From: Pedobacter kyonggii
GTDB taxonomy: Bacteria > Bacteroidota > Bacteroidia > Sphingobacteriales > Sphingobacteriaceae
DNA: 64,000 bases
Assembly (NCBI RefSeq): GCF_004310665.1
Contig: NZ_SIXF01000006.1
Coordinates: forward strand, 62,001-126,000
Direction: 5' to 3'
Shown: one piece after another, positions 27,249-36,202 of the stretch
How the letters are laid out: every line of letters starts with the position of its first letter
Position numbering within the stretch: position 1 is the stretch's first letter
Made by a program: the position numbers and the translations under genes
Notes under the pieces: model-generated
Databases searched by the model: none
The model's input: only the letters and a program-made list of their open reading frames with translations
What the model was told of the DNA's origin: nothing

Positions 27249-30200
27249 TTAGAAGATGAAATTAGCGCCTAGATTATACCGCTTTACAGTAGGATAAGCA
27301 CCCTGTGAGGCCCATCCTTGTCCGCCAGCGCTTTGATAATTTGCTTCACGGTCATCCGGCATCTTAGTCCACACGTATAAATTGTTTCCATTTAGGAATA
27401 TACGTATACTTGAGATTCCTGCTTTTTTAACCCAATCTTGCCTAAAAGTGTAAGCAATCTCCGCATTTTTTAAGCGCAGGTAAGATGCATCATAGAAGTA
27501 CCTGTCTCCTGTGTAAAAACCCGCTGGCGTTGTTTCCCAACGAGGCATCGGACCATCAGGGTTTGTATTGTCTTTTGACCAATAACTTCCTTCATCATAG
27601 GCAACTGTATTCTTTCCTGAAAAAGATCCGAGCACTACCTGGCGGGTAACATTGTTCACACCGTAAAACTGAGCAAATGCACTAAATCCTTTCCATTCAA
27701 AACCTATAGTTGCATTGTAGGTGTTTTCAGGAGCACCAGAATAACCATAAGGAATATTATCATTCGCATCAATTATCCCATCAGCATTGTAATCTACCAG
27801 ATGATAGTTTCCTGGGATTTTCAATTGGTCGTTGGCATTGTGCATGGTACTTCCATAAAGCTGATCCCAAGTATTGTAATAACCAGCGCTCACATAAGAA
27901 TAAGCCTGTCCAATCTGTTTATCAAGAGGCTTAGCATATAACGGTAACAATCCGGCAACATCAGCATAGATAACTTTGTTCTTGGCATGAGTATAATTGA
28001 TATTGGCCCACGCAGTAAAATTGCTGGTGATTTTTTTGTTAAACCGGATATCAATTTCATAACCTCTGGACTGCACTTTCCCAACGTTAAACGTAGGTGG
28101 TGTGGCACCATAGTAACTTGGAACAGCACGAGTGTTGGTAAGGATATCGCTCCTATTGTCCTGGAAGAAATCTACACTTCCAGAGATCATGTTTCCAAAA
28201 AATCCAAAATCAAGCGCAATATTCTTCTTTACAACCTTTTCCCAACGTACGTTTGGATTACCTACCGAAGTTTCCCTATACCAGTTGTAAGGACTATTCT
28301 CTGCAGCTTCACCAGTAATACCCAGTGGCGTAGTGCCTCCAAATGCCCAGTTCGTTAAGAAGGCAAACCTAGGAGAACCACCATCATCACCGATTTCGCC
28401 ATACGATCCGCGTAATTTCAATGAATTGATGAATTTGATCGGTTTCATGAATTTTTCTTCAGAGATCATCCATCCAAGTCCTCCTGAAGAAAAGAAATCA
28501 AAACGATAGGCTGGTGCAAATCGCTCAGAACCATTGTAAGCTCCGTTATATTCGAAACTGTACTTCCCTGCATAATTATATGTAGTACGGAAAACCCAGT
28601 CTTCACGATAAGAAGGAATGATACTTCCAGTAGCTGTGTTATCTCTGCTCCAAAGCCCCATAGCCGTTAAATTATGCTTTTGAGCAATGGTTTTGGCGTA
28701 ATTGATCTGCATTTGAGAAAACATTCTGCGGTAGGTTGCACCATCGTTAACGTCACCTGCCCGGCTTGCCCATCTTACACTTTCCCTCCATTCCAGCTCT
28801 GTTGCGGCATCCTTGGTTTGCGAATAACTTACTATTCCTGTTTCAGGGTCGATATATTTACTTAGTGTTCCGTTATTCCGGTCATCAATTCCACGACCAG
28901 CTTCGATAAATGTATTATCGATAGAAAGTGTTCCTTTTAAGCTTAATCCTTTAACAAGAGAATTTAAGCTTTGATCTAAGGTAAAGTCTGTGGTGATGCG
29001 GGAAGTTGTGGTCGTTTGAAGACCACTGGTAGACAAAATCCTAACAGAGTTTAAACTCTGCTGTTCATTGGGCTTGTAGTACCCCCATGTGCCATCCGAA
29101 TAAACAGGAAGATAGAGATTTGGTGCTGCCGAATAAGCAGCTGTCCAGGTGTTGTAAGGGTTAACATCAATCCATGGGCGCTCTGATGTACCTCTTGAGC
29201 CTGAGATATTTGTTCTGAATACCGTTGATGGTGTTAATTGAAAATCAAGATTACTTCTTACGTTCAATCTTTTGAAACTGTAGCCACCGCTATAACCGCG
29301 ATCGTTACCAAACCGTCTGAACAAATCTCCTTCATCAAGGTAATCTACAGAAGAAAAATACTTCACAAACGATGTTCCACCACTTACGTTAAGATTGGCA
29401 TTGTAAGACATTGCATTGTCTCTAAACAAGGTATTTACCCAGTCTACGTTTGGATAACGCTCAGCTTCTTCGAGATTGGCTGGCGAGCGGTATTTTTGCA
29501 TCACAGCTTCAGGAAGATATGAACTCCAGGCGCCCGGAGCTAGTGCTAATTCGTATTCGATTGTTCGGTTACGCACCTGGAACATATCATACGAATCGAG
29601 CTTACCAGGCAATTTAGATGCAGATTTAACAACTGTATTCGCAGCTGCTCTGATTTCTGCCTTCCCTTCACGCCCCCTTTTGGTGGTAATCAAGATTACG
29701 CCGTTTGCTCCTTTTACCCCAAATACCGCAGTGGCTGAAGCATCTTTAAGTACAGATACTGAGGCCACAGAGCTGATATCGATGTTATTTATCGATCGTT
29801 CAACTCCATCTACTAAAATAAGCGGACTGGCATTGTTCCAGGTACTGCGGCCCCGAATAAGAATCTGAGGATCTTCATCCCCTGGCATTCCAGTGCTGGC
29901 GGTAGTGATTACCCCTGGCAAATTTCCAGTTAATGCTGCACCTAAACTAGATACACCACCTGTTCGTTCCAGTACTTCACTTGTGGTTTGTGTAATTGCG
30001 CCAACAACACTCTGTTTCTTTTGAACGCCATACCCTACAATTACTACATCGCCCAATTGATCTGAGTTGGATTTCATGGTTATGTTTACCGTATTTTTGC
30101 CGGCAATACTCACATCCTGAGTCTTCATTCCTATATATGCAACGGTAAGCGTCTGCCGATCAGCAGGCACCTCTATAGCAAATTCTCCATTTGTGCCAGT

Positions 30201-30422
30201 TTGCACTTTAGAATTAGTACCTTTTACAGTAATAGTAACTCCTATTAATAGCTGCTTTTGTTCATCAACTACCGTCCCGGTTATTTTTCGCCTTTGTTGT
30301 GCGGCAGCGGTATCAATCAACAGCGCGGAGATAATCAGTGTTAAATACATCACGAGTAATAACTGCTTTACTCCCCGATATCTGGAGCGCGCATCATTAC
30401 CCATATTGGTTATTTTTTCCAT
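27249..30422 (-). CDS. xusA: SusC-like TonB-dependent transporter (XusA-like), first gene of the operon
   Basis: A 1057-residue transporter. The N-terminus has a long charged stretch before the hydrophobic core LLLVMYLTLIISALL; a Met at residue 7 (30404) is another possible start. A carboxypeptidase-like domain (ITGTVVDEQKQLLIGVTITV), a regular TonB-box region (QLGDVVIVGYGVQKK), a plug (LILVDGVERSINNIDI) and a barrel ending RYNLGANFIF follow. It opens the operon susC-susD-susC-susD-DUF1735-GH10, about 13 kb read leftwards. The ~1-kb region upstream contains clustered TTTGGTT heptamers that may be binding sites for the HTCS. The family is certain; xylan as substrate is inferred from the operon. 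Confidence 0.95.
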   Translation of the reverse strand: MEKITNMGNDARSRYRGVKQLLLVMYLTLIISALLIDTAAAQQRRKITGTVVDEQKQLLIGVTITVKGTNSKVQTGTNGEFAIEVPADRQTLTVAYIGMKTQDVSIAGKNTVNITMKSNSDQLGDVVIVGYGVQKKQSVVGAITQTTSEVLERTGGVSSLGAALTGNLPGVITTASTGMPGDEDPQILIRGRSTWNNASPLILVDGVERSINNIDISSVASVSVLKDASATAVFGVKGANGVILITTKRGREGKAEIRAAANTVVKSASKLPGKLDSYDMFQVRNRTIEYELALAPGAWSSYLPEAVMQKYRSPANLEEAERYPNVDWVNTLFRDNAMSYNANLNVSGGTSFVKYFSSVDYLDEGDLFRRFGNDRGYSGGYSFKRLNVRSNLDFQLTPSTVFRTNISGSRGTSERPWIDVNPYNTWTAAYSAAPNLYLPVYSDGTWGYYKPNEQQSLNSVRILSTSGLQTTTTSRITTDFTLDQSLNSLVKGLSLKGTLSIDNTFIEAGRGIDDRNNGTLSKYIDPETGIVSYSQTKDAATELEWRESVRWASRAGDVNDGATYRRMFSQMQINYAKTIAQKHNLTAMGLWSRDNTATGSIIPSYREDWVFRTTYNYAGKYSFEYNGAYNGSERFAPAYRFDFFSSGGLGWMISEEKFMKPIKFINSLKLRGSYGEIGDDGGSPRFAFLTNWAFGGTTPLGITGEAAENSPYNWYRETSVGNPNVRWEKVVKKNIALDFGFFGNMISGSVDFFQDNRSDILTNTRAVPSYYGATPPTFNVGKVQSRGYEIDIRFNKKITSNFTAWANINYTHAKNKVIYADVAGLLPLYAKPLDKQIGQAYSYVSAGYYNTWDQLYGSTMHNANDQLKIPGNYHLVDYNADGIIDANDNIPYGYSGAPENTYNATIGFEWKGFSAFAQFYGVNNVTRQVVLGSFSGKNTVAYDEGSYWSKDNTNPDGPMPRWETTPAGFYTGDRYFYDASYLRLKNAEIAYTFRQDWVKKAGISSIRIFLNGNNLYVWTKMPDDREANYQSAGGQGWASQGAYPTVKRYNLGANFIF

Positions 30423-30572
30423 TATTTAAAATCATTTAAAGAGAAATAGATTTGGATAATTGTATGCCAGTCCTAGTTAATTAGGATCACCAAAACAGAT
30501 TTTTCAATTGTTTTAGATAGCGTAGAGCGGAGTAACCCCTCTTTGAAGTAGTAGTAGTTTTTAGTCATAAAA

Positions 30573-30705
30573 TTTGGTTTATTTTGGTTAGGATTAATAT
30601 TCGATACTATTGAACGAATTCAATCTGTATCGGTGTGAGATCGATTTGGATTTAACCAGGTGCTTTCATGAGCGTTTGTTCAGTTTGGTTCATATTTATT
30701 TGGTT
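30573..30705. promoter_or_regulatory. Cluster of four TTTGGTT heptamers upstream of xusA
   Basis: TTTGGTT at 30573-30579, 30583-30589, 30684-30690 and 30699-30705, all in one orientation. They are arranged as two pairs with 10- and 15-base start-to-start spacing, about 150-285 bases before the xusA start codon. Paired direct repeats suit a dimeric AraC-type HTCS output domain. This is a pattern only. Confidence 0.35.
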
Positions 30706-31404
30706 AGCCCCTTACTTTAAAAACCAATTCTAGCTTTCCTGATAATTGAACAATCTGCCTTTGGCATCACACTGAGATTTAAGATCAGCGTTAAGCGCTC
30801 GTAGTATAAGTATTGGCGTACTTACTTCAGCATCATGTTCGAACGGAAAGGTAATAGTTTTACCTGTATTGAGTATTCGAAGCTAAGACAACTACAATTT
30901 TAAGGATAGCACAATTGTTTAAATTTATACCCAGTTTGTTTAAGTGGTGTAGAAAGTGCCTTTATGCACCAAAAAAGCATTAAAGTGATAACATCCATTT
31001 TATTTTAAACACAATTGTCTTATCCATATTAGCGTATAGGTCGGGTATAAATCTAATGTGTATCGTATTTTAGCTATTATACGTCACGCTGTTTTCCATT
31101 TAGCGAAGCTATATTTACATTATATAGTGGACAAAAATGTGATTTAACCTGCTCAAAAGTTTCTTTAGCTATCTTCTATCTAAAGAAATAATCTTAAATA
31201 AAATCATCACAAGAGAAAAAGCAACTATGGACTTCTCTCCAATATTAATTGCCTTTGTAACGATAGCGAATATTCCAGTAAACAAAAAAACGGCACAACA
31301 ATTACTAAACCAGATAATGGTTAAAATATATTTTATGGCGCCAGACTATACCTGCCCCATTATTTATTATCTGTATATTGAACCGCTAATAATTTTTTAA
31401 TACC

Positions 31405-31430
31405 GGGATAACAAAAGCCATGGTTATCCC
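31405..31430. promoter_or_regulatory. Inverted repeat GGGATAAC-n10-GTTATCCC before the GH89 start
   Basis: Perfect 8-bp arms at 31405-31412 and 31423-31430. The element lies 19 bases before the preferred start codon (31450). It could be an operator or a leader hairpin that affects translation. No T run follows, so it is not a normal terminator. Confidence 0.4.
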
Positions 31431-31449
31431 TCAAAATAAAAACAAACAG

Positions 31450-33666
31450 ATGAAATATAAAATATACTTTCTTGCGGCATTTTTGGTAATGGCATCTGCT
31501 AAAACAAGGGCACAAACTTATCTTTCTTCATCAGCTGAACTGATCAAAAGGGTTCTACCCAAACAGCATCAGTTTTTTTTAATCCAAAGCATCGTTTCTG
31601 AAAACGGCATGGATGTCTTTGAAATTGAAAGCAAAAAAAACACCATCATTTTAAGGGGGAACAGCGGTGTAGCTATTGCTTCGGCTTTTTATTATTATTT
31701 AACAGAATATGCCCATTGCCAGATTACCTGGAACGGCGTGAACCTTAAATTGCCCAAGAACCTACCGATTGTTAAAAATAAGGTAAGGAAATCTACACCT
31801 TACGAGTACCGCTATTACCTTAACTACTGCACTTTTAATTATAGCATGAGCTGGTGGGACTGGGCCAGGTGGGAAAAAGAAATAGACTGGATGGCACTTC
31901 ATGGCATTAATATGCCTTTAGCTATTACCGGAGAAGAATATACCTGGTATCTTTTGTATAAAGAAATGGGCTTTAGTGATAACGATCTAAAGGATTTCTT
32001 TACCGGACCAGCTTATTTTTCGTGGTTCTGGATGGGAAATATAGACGGTTGGGGCGGTCCGCTGCCAGTAGACTGGATGAAAAGTCACTTCGAACTGCAA
32101 AAAAAAATTTTGACCAGACAACGTTCCCTTGGCATGAAACCGGTTCTGCCTGCATTTACAGGGCATGTACCAGCTGCATTTAAAAAGAAATTTCCAAATG
32201 CGAAACTTAAGGCTACCAACTGGACCAATGGTTTCGCAGACACTTATATCCTCGATTCGGAAGATCCTATGTTCGCAGCTATCGGGAAAAAATTTTTACA
32301 GAAACAGACCGCGTTGCTGGGAACCGATCACCTTTACTCTGCCGATACCTTTAACGAAAATGAACCACCATCATCAGAACCTGATTTTTTAGGTAAACTG
32401 AGTGCAAGGATTTATGACGGGATGTCGCAGGCAGATCCTAAGGCTATCTGGGTAATGCAGGGCTGGCTATTTTATAGTGATAGAAAATTCTGGAAAGAGC
32501 CCCAAACAGAAGCCCTTTTAAAAGCCGTACCCAACGACAAGATGATACTGTTAGACCTGGCCACAGAAATAGAACCGGTATGGAAACGCACTTCGGGTTT
32601 TTATGGAAAACCCTGGATCTGGAATATGCTGCATAATTTTGGCGGAAATACCAATCTTTTTGGCCGGATGGACGTAATTGCCACCGCACCTGCACAAGCC
32701 TTAAACGATTTGCAAAGTGGTAAGATGAAAGGTATTGGCCTCACAATGGAAGGTATTGAACAAAACCCGGTATTATACGAGTTGATGATGGCCAATGTTT
32801 GGCAATCGAAACCGATAGATCTAAAAACATGGCTACCTAATTTTGTTTTTAACAGATACGGAAAAAACAATCCCAATGCGCAAAAAGCATGGGAAATTTT
32901 AAGAAAAACAGTATATAATGTGCCGCAAGATAAATACATCAGAGATGGCGCAGAATCTATTATTCAGGCACGCCCCACACTTGATTCACTGACCCGTTGG
33001 GCAAAAACGACATTAAATTATCAGGAGCGAGATCTGTTACCAGCTTGGGATGAACTCATAAAAGCCGCGCCTACCTGTGGTAACAGTGATGGTTTTCAGT
33101 ACGACATCGTGGATGTAACCCGACAGGCCATGGCAAATTATGCCTTGCCCCTACAGCGAAATTTTGTAACCGCCTACAAAAAAAAGGATATGGTTACCTT
33201 TAAAGCAGAAAGCCAAAAATTTCTTCAGCTTATTGACGATATGGACAAGCTATTAGCTACCCGAAAAGATTTTATGCTTGGTCCGTGGGTTGAGCAGGCA
33301 AGAACATGGGGAAACAATCCAGCTGAAAAAGCACTTTACGAAATGAACGCAAAAGATTTGATTACGCTATGGGGTGATGAAAAAAGTCCGTTAAACGAAT
33401 ATGCCTGCAGACAATGGAGTGGTTTGTTCAATGACTTTTACAAACCGCGATGGGCGCTTTTTTTCAAATATGCATCAAAGGCCATCGACGATCAAAAAGA
33501 AATCGATATCAAACAGTTTAACAGGGAGGTAAGTGCCTGGGAATGGAGCTGGGTAAACCAAAGGAAAGATTACCCCTTAAAAACAGTTGGCAGTTCAGTA
33601 AGTATAGCCATTGAAATGCACAAAAAATACAGAAGTATAATTGAGAAAGCGCATCAGTATCGCTAA
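31450..33666 (+). CDS. GH89 alpha-N-acetylglucosaminidase
   Basis: About 738 residues from the ATG at 31450 (MKYKIYFLAAFLVMASAK, a signal peptide); a Met at 31420 lies inside an inverted repeat and gives a poorer signal. GH89 enzymes (NAGLU family) release terminal alpha-linked GlcNAc, as found on mucin or some bacterial glycans. Family blocks seen: YRYYLNYCTFNYSMSWWDW, MALHGINMPLAITGEE, WFWMGNIDGWGGPLP, the acid/base Glu in DTFNENEPPSSEP (about residue 303) and the second catalytic Glu in TMEGIEQNP (about 434). Length is normal for the family. It stands alone between two loci with no other amino-sugar genes, so its natural substrate here is unclear. Confidence 0.93.
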   Translation: MKYKIYFLAAFLVMASAKTRAQTYLSSSAELIKRVLPKQHQFFLIQSIVSENGMDVFEIESKKNTIILRGNSGVAIASAFYYYLTEYAHCQITWNGVNLKLPKNLPIVKNKVRKSTPYEYRYYLNYCTFNYSMSWWDWARWEKEIDWMALHGINMPLAITGEEYTWYLLYKEMGFSDNDLKDFFTGPAYFSWFWMGNIDGWGGPLPVDWMKSHFELQKKILTRQRSLGMKPVLPAFTGHVPAAFKKKFPNAKLKATNWTNGFADTYILDSEDPMFAAIGKKFLQKQTALLGTDHLYSADTFNENEPPSSEPDFLGKLSARIYDGMSQADPKAIWVMQGWLFYSDRKFWKEPQTEALLKAVPNDKMILLDLATEIEPVWKRTSGFYGKPWIWNMLHNFGGNTNLFGRMDVIATAPAQALNDLQSGKMKGIGLTMEGIEQNPVLYELMMANVWQSKPIDLKTWLPNFVFNRYGKNNPNAQKAWEILRKTVYNVPQDKYIRDGAESIIQARPTLDSLTRWAKTTLNYQERDLLPAWDELIKAAPTCGNSDGFQYDIVDVTRQAMANYALPLQRNFVTAYKKKDMVTFKAESQKFLQLIDDMDKLLATRKDFMLGPWVEQARTWGNNPAEKALYEMNAKDLITLWGDEKSPLNEYACRQWSGLFNDFYKPRWALFFKYASKAIDDQKEIDIKQFNREVSAWEWSWVNQRKDYPLKTVGSSVSIAIEMHKKYRSIIEKAHQYR

Positions 33667-33964
33667 GCTAACATTAGTGGGAGCATTTTTCACAGCTTAT
33701 TTATCTATATCTGACCCGAATTTCAAAACAAGACATTGAGAGTTAGGAGCTCAAAAACAGCGCCTTCGGACACAGAAAAACTGATTGCTTTCAAGGCCTT
33801 TGTCTGCTTTAAGGTTTTTTTGAGTAATATGATAGCATCACTTTATCCACAGATTAAAAAAAATCATTATTATAAAATCTATCTTTTTTTAGCGACCAAA
33901 AACTTTAAATCTTTAAAAACCAAATTGGGGCATGTATCGTTTATAAAAAATAAATTTTATCAAT
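33667..33964. other. Spacer before the LOV kinase gene
   Basis: This 298-bp A/T-rich spacer has no recognisable terminator or promoter consensus. A 78-codon frame (33736-33972) in it looks non-coding. Confidence 0.5.
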
Positions 33965-35494
33965 TTGGGTAAGGAAAATCATATCAATACGAAAAAAATA
34001 AATACGCCATTGGATCTTGACGTACTTTATAAGGTTTTAGATGCATCTGTTACCGGAATTGTTATCACCGATAATCTGCTGCCAGATAATCCGATAATCT
34101 ACTGCAACCCTGCCTTCGAAGAAATTTCAGGGTATACAAGGAGTGAAATTATTGGACATAACTGCAGGTTCCTGCAGGGTAAGGACCGTAACCAGCCTGA
34201 ACGTAAAGCAATTTCGACGGCACTCGCCTCCGGAGAGAGCTGCAGGGTCGAGATTAGAAACTATACCAAAAAGGGGAAGTTGTTTTATAATGAACTGTAT
34301 ATTTCCCCGGTAAAGGGCGAAAATGGTCAGATCACGCATTTTATTGGGATACAGAACGACGTATCTTCAAGGCGAAGGACACAGCAGGAGCTCGAACTTG
34401 TGCAGGAGGAGACCGAACGCAAAGTTGAAGAAAGAACCAGAATGTACAAGGAGAGCCAGGAATACTTGAGCAGTATTGTGGAAACCATTCGGGAGAGCCT
34501 TGTTGTAATGGACAAGGATTATAAGGTTTTAAGCGCCAACAATCATTTTCTCAATACTTTTAAGGTTTCTATAAATGAAACAAAGGGTAAATTGCTTTAC
34601 GATCTTGGTAATGGCCAATGGAATATCCCGGAGTTAAAAAAAATGATGGAAGAAATCCTTCCTACGAACAATCCGGTATTGGATTATGAAGTAGAACACG
34701 ATTTCCCTCATATCGGCAAAAAACTGATGCTGCTCAATGCCCACCGTATTGAGCTCGAAGGCAGATATAAGGACTGGATATTGCTCGCTATAGAAGATAT
34801 TACCGATCAGCGGGCCTTACAGCAGCGTAAGGACGACTTTCTTTCTATTGCAAGCCACGAGCTTAAAACACCATTAACTACGATCGTGGGTTATATGCAG
34901 CTTATGAACAGGATGATGCCGGAAAATGCGAGTGACAAGTTTAAAGGAGTTGTAGAGAAAACCGGAAAATACATTCAGCGCCTTAACCAGTTGTTGTCCG
35001 AACTTTTAGATGTATCCAGAATACAGACCGGCAATATCACCCTGCACCGGGAAGAATTTGACTTTGATAAAATGGTGGCTGAAACTATCGAAAGCATCAG
35101 GGCCGCAACGCCATCTAGAAAGATATCCCTTACGGGAAAAATCGGCAGAAATTTCAATGGGGATGAATCCCATCTAATCCAGGTTGTTTCCAACTTATTG
35201 AGCAATGCGATCAAATACTCTGCTGATAACACCAAAATCGAAGTCCGGGTTTCTTCCATCAGCGATTTCATTAAGGTATCTGTGGAAGACAAGGGAATGG
35301 GCATTAGCGAGGATGAGCTGAATAAGGTTTTTGATCGTTTCTATCGCGTCGGTGAAGTGCAAAAACATTATCCTGGAATGGGAATTGGGCTTTATCTATG
35401 CCAGCAGATCATTACCAACCACGGTGGTACAATATGGGCCGAAAGCCAAAAAAATACCGGATCTACGTTCAGCTTTACTTTACCAATGTATTAA
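33965..35494 (+). CDS. LOV-PAS sensor histidine kinase (blue-light photoreceptor type)
   Basis: A 509-residue soluble kinase with no membrane segment. The N-terminal PAS domain (about 20-130) is a LOV domain: GHNCRFLQG carries the photoactive Cys67 (codon 34163-34165), and RNYTKKGKLFYNEL and FIGIQNDVS supply the other flavin-contact positions. A coiled linker leads to a second PAS (about 155-280), then HisKA with His298 in IASHELKTPL and an HATPase with NLLSNAIKYS and GMGIGLYLCQQI. The start is probably TTG at 33965, because an in-frame stop lies at 33944-33946 and there is no ATG between. Known LOV kinases form a flavin-cysteinyl adduct in blue light that changes autophosphorylation. The partner is the response regulator 16 bases downstream. 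Confidence 0.88.
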   Translation: MGKENHINTKKINTPLDLDVLYKVLDASVTGIVITDNLLPDNPIIYCNPAFEEISGYTRSEIIGHNCRFLQGKDRNQPERKAISTALASGESCRVEIRNYTKKGKLFYNELYISPVKGENGQITHFIGIQNDVSSRRRTQQELELVQEETERKVEERTRMYKESQEYLSSIVETIRESLVVMDKDYKVLSANNHFLNTFKVSINETKGKLLYDLGNGQWNIPELKKMMEEILPTNNPVLDYEVEHDFPHIGKKLMLLNAHRIELEGRYKDWILLAIEDITDQRALQQRKDDFLSIASHELKTPLTTIVGYMQLMNRMMPENASDKFKGVVEKTGKYIQRLNQLLSELLDVSRIQTGNITLHREEFDFDKMVAETIESIRAATPSRKISLTGKIGRNFNGDESHLIQVVSNLLSNAIKYSADNTKIEVRVSSISDFIKVSVEDKGMGISEDELNKVFDRFYRVGEVQKHYPGMGIGLYLCQQIITNHGGTIWAESQKNTGSTFSFTLPMY

Positions 35495-35510
35495 CTAGCC
35501 CTATTTAAGT

Positions 35511-35876
35511 ATGAAAGATAAAAAGATTTTGGTTTGTGACGATGATCAGGGCATATTGGAAATGCTTGAACTGTTGCTGGAAGAAGATGGCTACCAGGTG
35601 GTGCTTGAGCCAAACAGCGTGAATGCACTTAGAAGCATCGAGCGGGAATCTCCCGATATTGTTCTTCTGGATATCTGGATGCCCATGATCTCAGGAGATC
35701 AGATCCTGAGGTCGTTAAGAGATAACCCTAAGGTCTCTTCCACACCTGTATTGATGTACTCTGCAAGTACTGATGGCAAAAATATCGCTGAAAGCTGTGG
35801 AGCAGATAGTTATATTTCCAAGCCTTTTGATCTCGCTGTGATGTTGGAGGAAATTGAGAGACTGCTTCAGGAATGA
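35511..35876 (+). CDS. Single-domain response regulator (receiver only)
   Basis: A 121-residue CheY-like receiver with no output domain. Acidic pocket residues lie in LVCDDDQG, the phospho-acceptor is Asp54 in VLLDIWMP, and the conserved Lys104 is in ISKPFD. It follows the LOV kinase by 16 bases and is almost surely its phosphorylation target. With no DNA-binding domain it must act through protein contacts or a phosphorelay. The target is unknown from this window. Confidence 0.93.
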   Translation: MKDKKILVCDDDQGILEMLELLLEEDGYQVVLEPNSVNALRSIERESPDIVLLDIWMPMISGDQILRSLRDNPKVSSTPVLMYSASTDGKNIAESCGADSYISKPFDLAVMLEEIERLLQE

Positions 35877-36027
35877 TTGCTTAATTATTGAAACATTGCT
35901 AGGCGCTCTGTTCTAAATCTCGTTCCATTGATTTTTTGTCCTCTTATGATCATAGTGATTAACATGGGCACTTCAGGCAGAATTCTTCTTCAACTTCGGC
36001 GTTAAACAAATGAGAATCCCATACCTG

Positions 36028-36056
36028 TTGCATAAAATACAAATATTGTACTTTTG
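36028..36056 (+). promoter_or_regulatory. Bacteroidetes-type promoter (TTG-n18-TAnnTTTG)
   Basis: TTG at 36028-36030 and TACTTTTG at 36049-36056, spaced by 18 bases. This is close to the Bacteroidetes consensus TTG-n19-21-TAnnTTTG. The ATG of the truncated SRPBCC frame starts six bases after the element, so its message would be nearly leaderless. Confidence 0.45.
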
Positions 36057-36061
36057 TATCT

Positions 36062-36202
36062 ATGGATATACTACAAAAAACCGTGTTTATTACAGCTCCA
36101 ATGCATACGGTATGGGATAGCCTTACTGTTCCTGAATTTATTCAGGAATGGACAGATGACAGCCCTAACTTTGCGTTCCATATCAAAGATCCAGTTTGGG
36201 CA
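36062..36202 (+). pseudogene. 5' remnant of an SRPBCC/START-domain (AHSA1-like) gene
   Basis: The frame starts MDILQKTVFITAPMHTVWDS and continues through LTVPEFIQEWTDD, the classic first strand and helix of AHSA1-like SRPBCC proteins, which normally span about 140-150 residues. After roughly residue 45 similarity ends, where the frame enters the 3' end of the convergent GH97 gene. It then reads antisense to that gene until a stop at 36328. The natural reading is a gene cut off by a rearrangement that placed the GH97 locus next to it. The junction is near 36200. Expression of a stub is possible because a promoter-like sequence precedes it. Confidence 0.6.

Larger units (their letters stand above)
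30423..31449. other. Divergent control region between xus operon and GH89 gene
   Basis: About 1 kb without a credible gene. On the left are four TTTGGTT heptamers (30573-30705), and on the right a perfect 8-bp inverted repeat (31405-31430). I did not find a TTG-n20-TAnnTTTG promoter for either gene. The middle part (about 30720-31380) is A/T-rich, and I see nothing else in it. Confidence 0.6.

Noticed and set aside
33736..33972. 78-codon plus-strand frame before the LOV kinase
   Set aside because: Basic, low-information composition with no domain; overlaps the kinase start and sits in an A/T-rich spacer.
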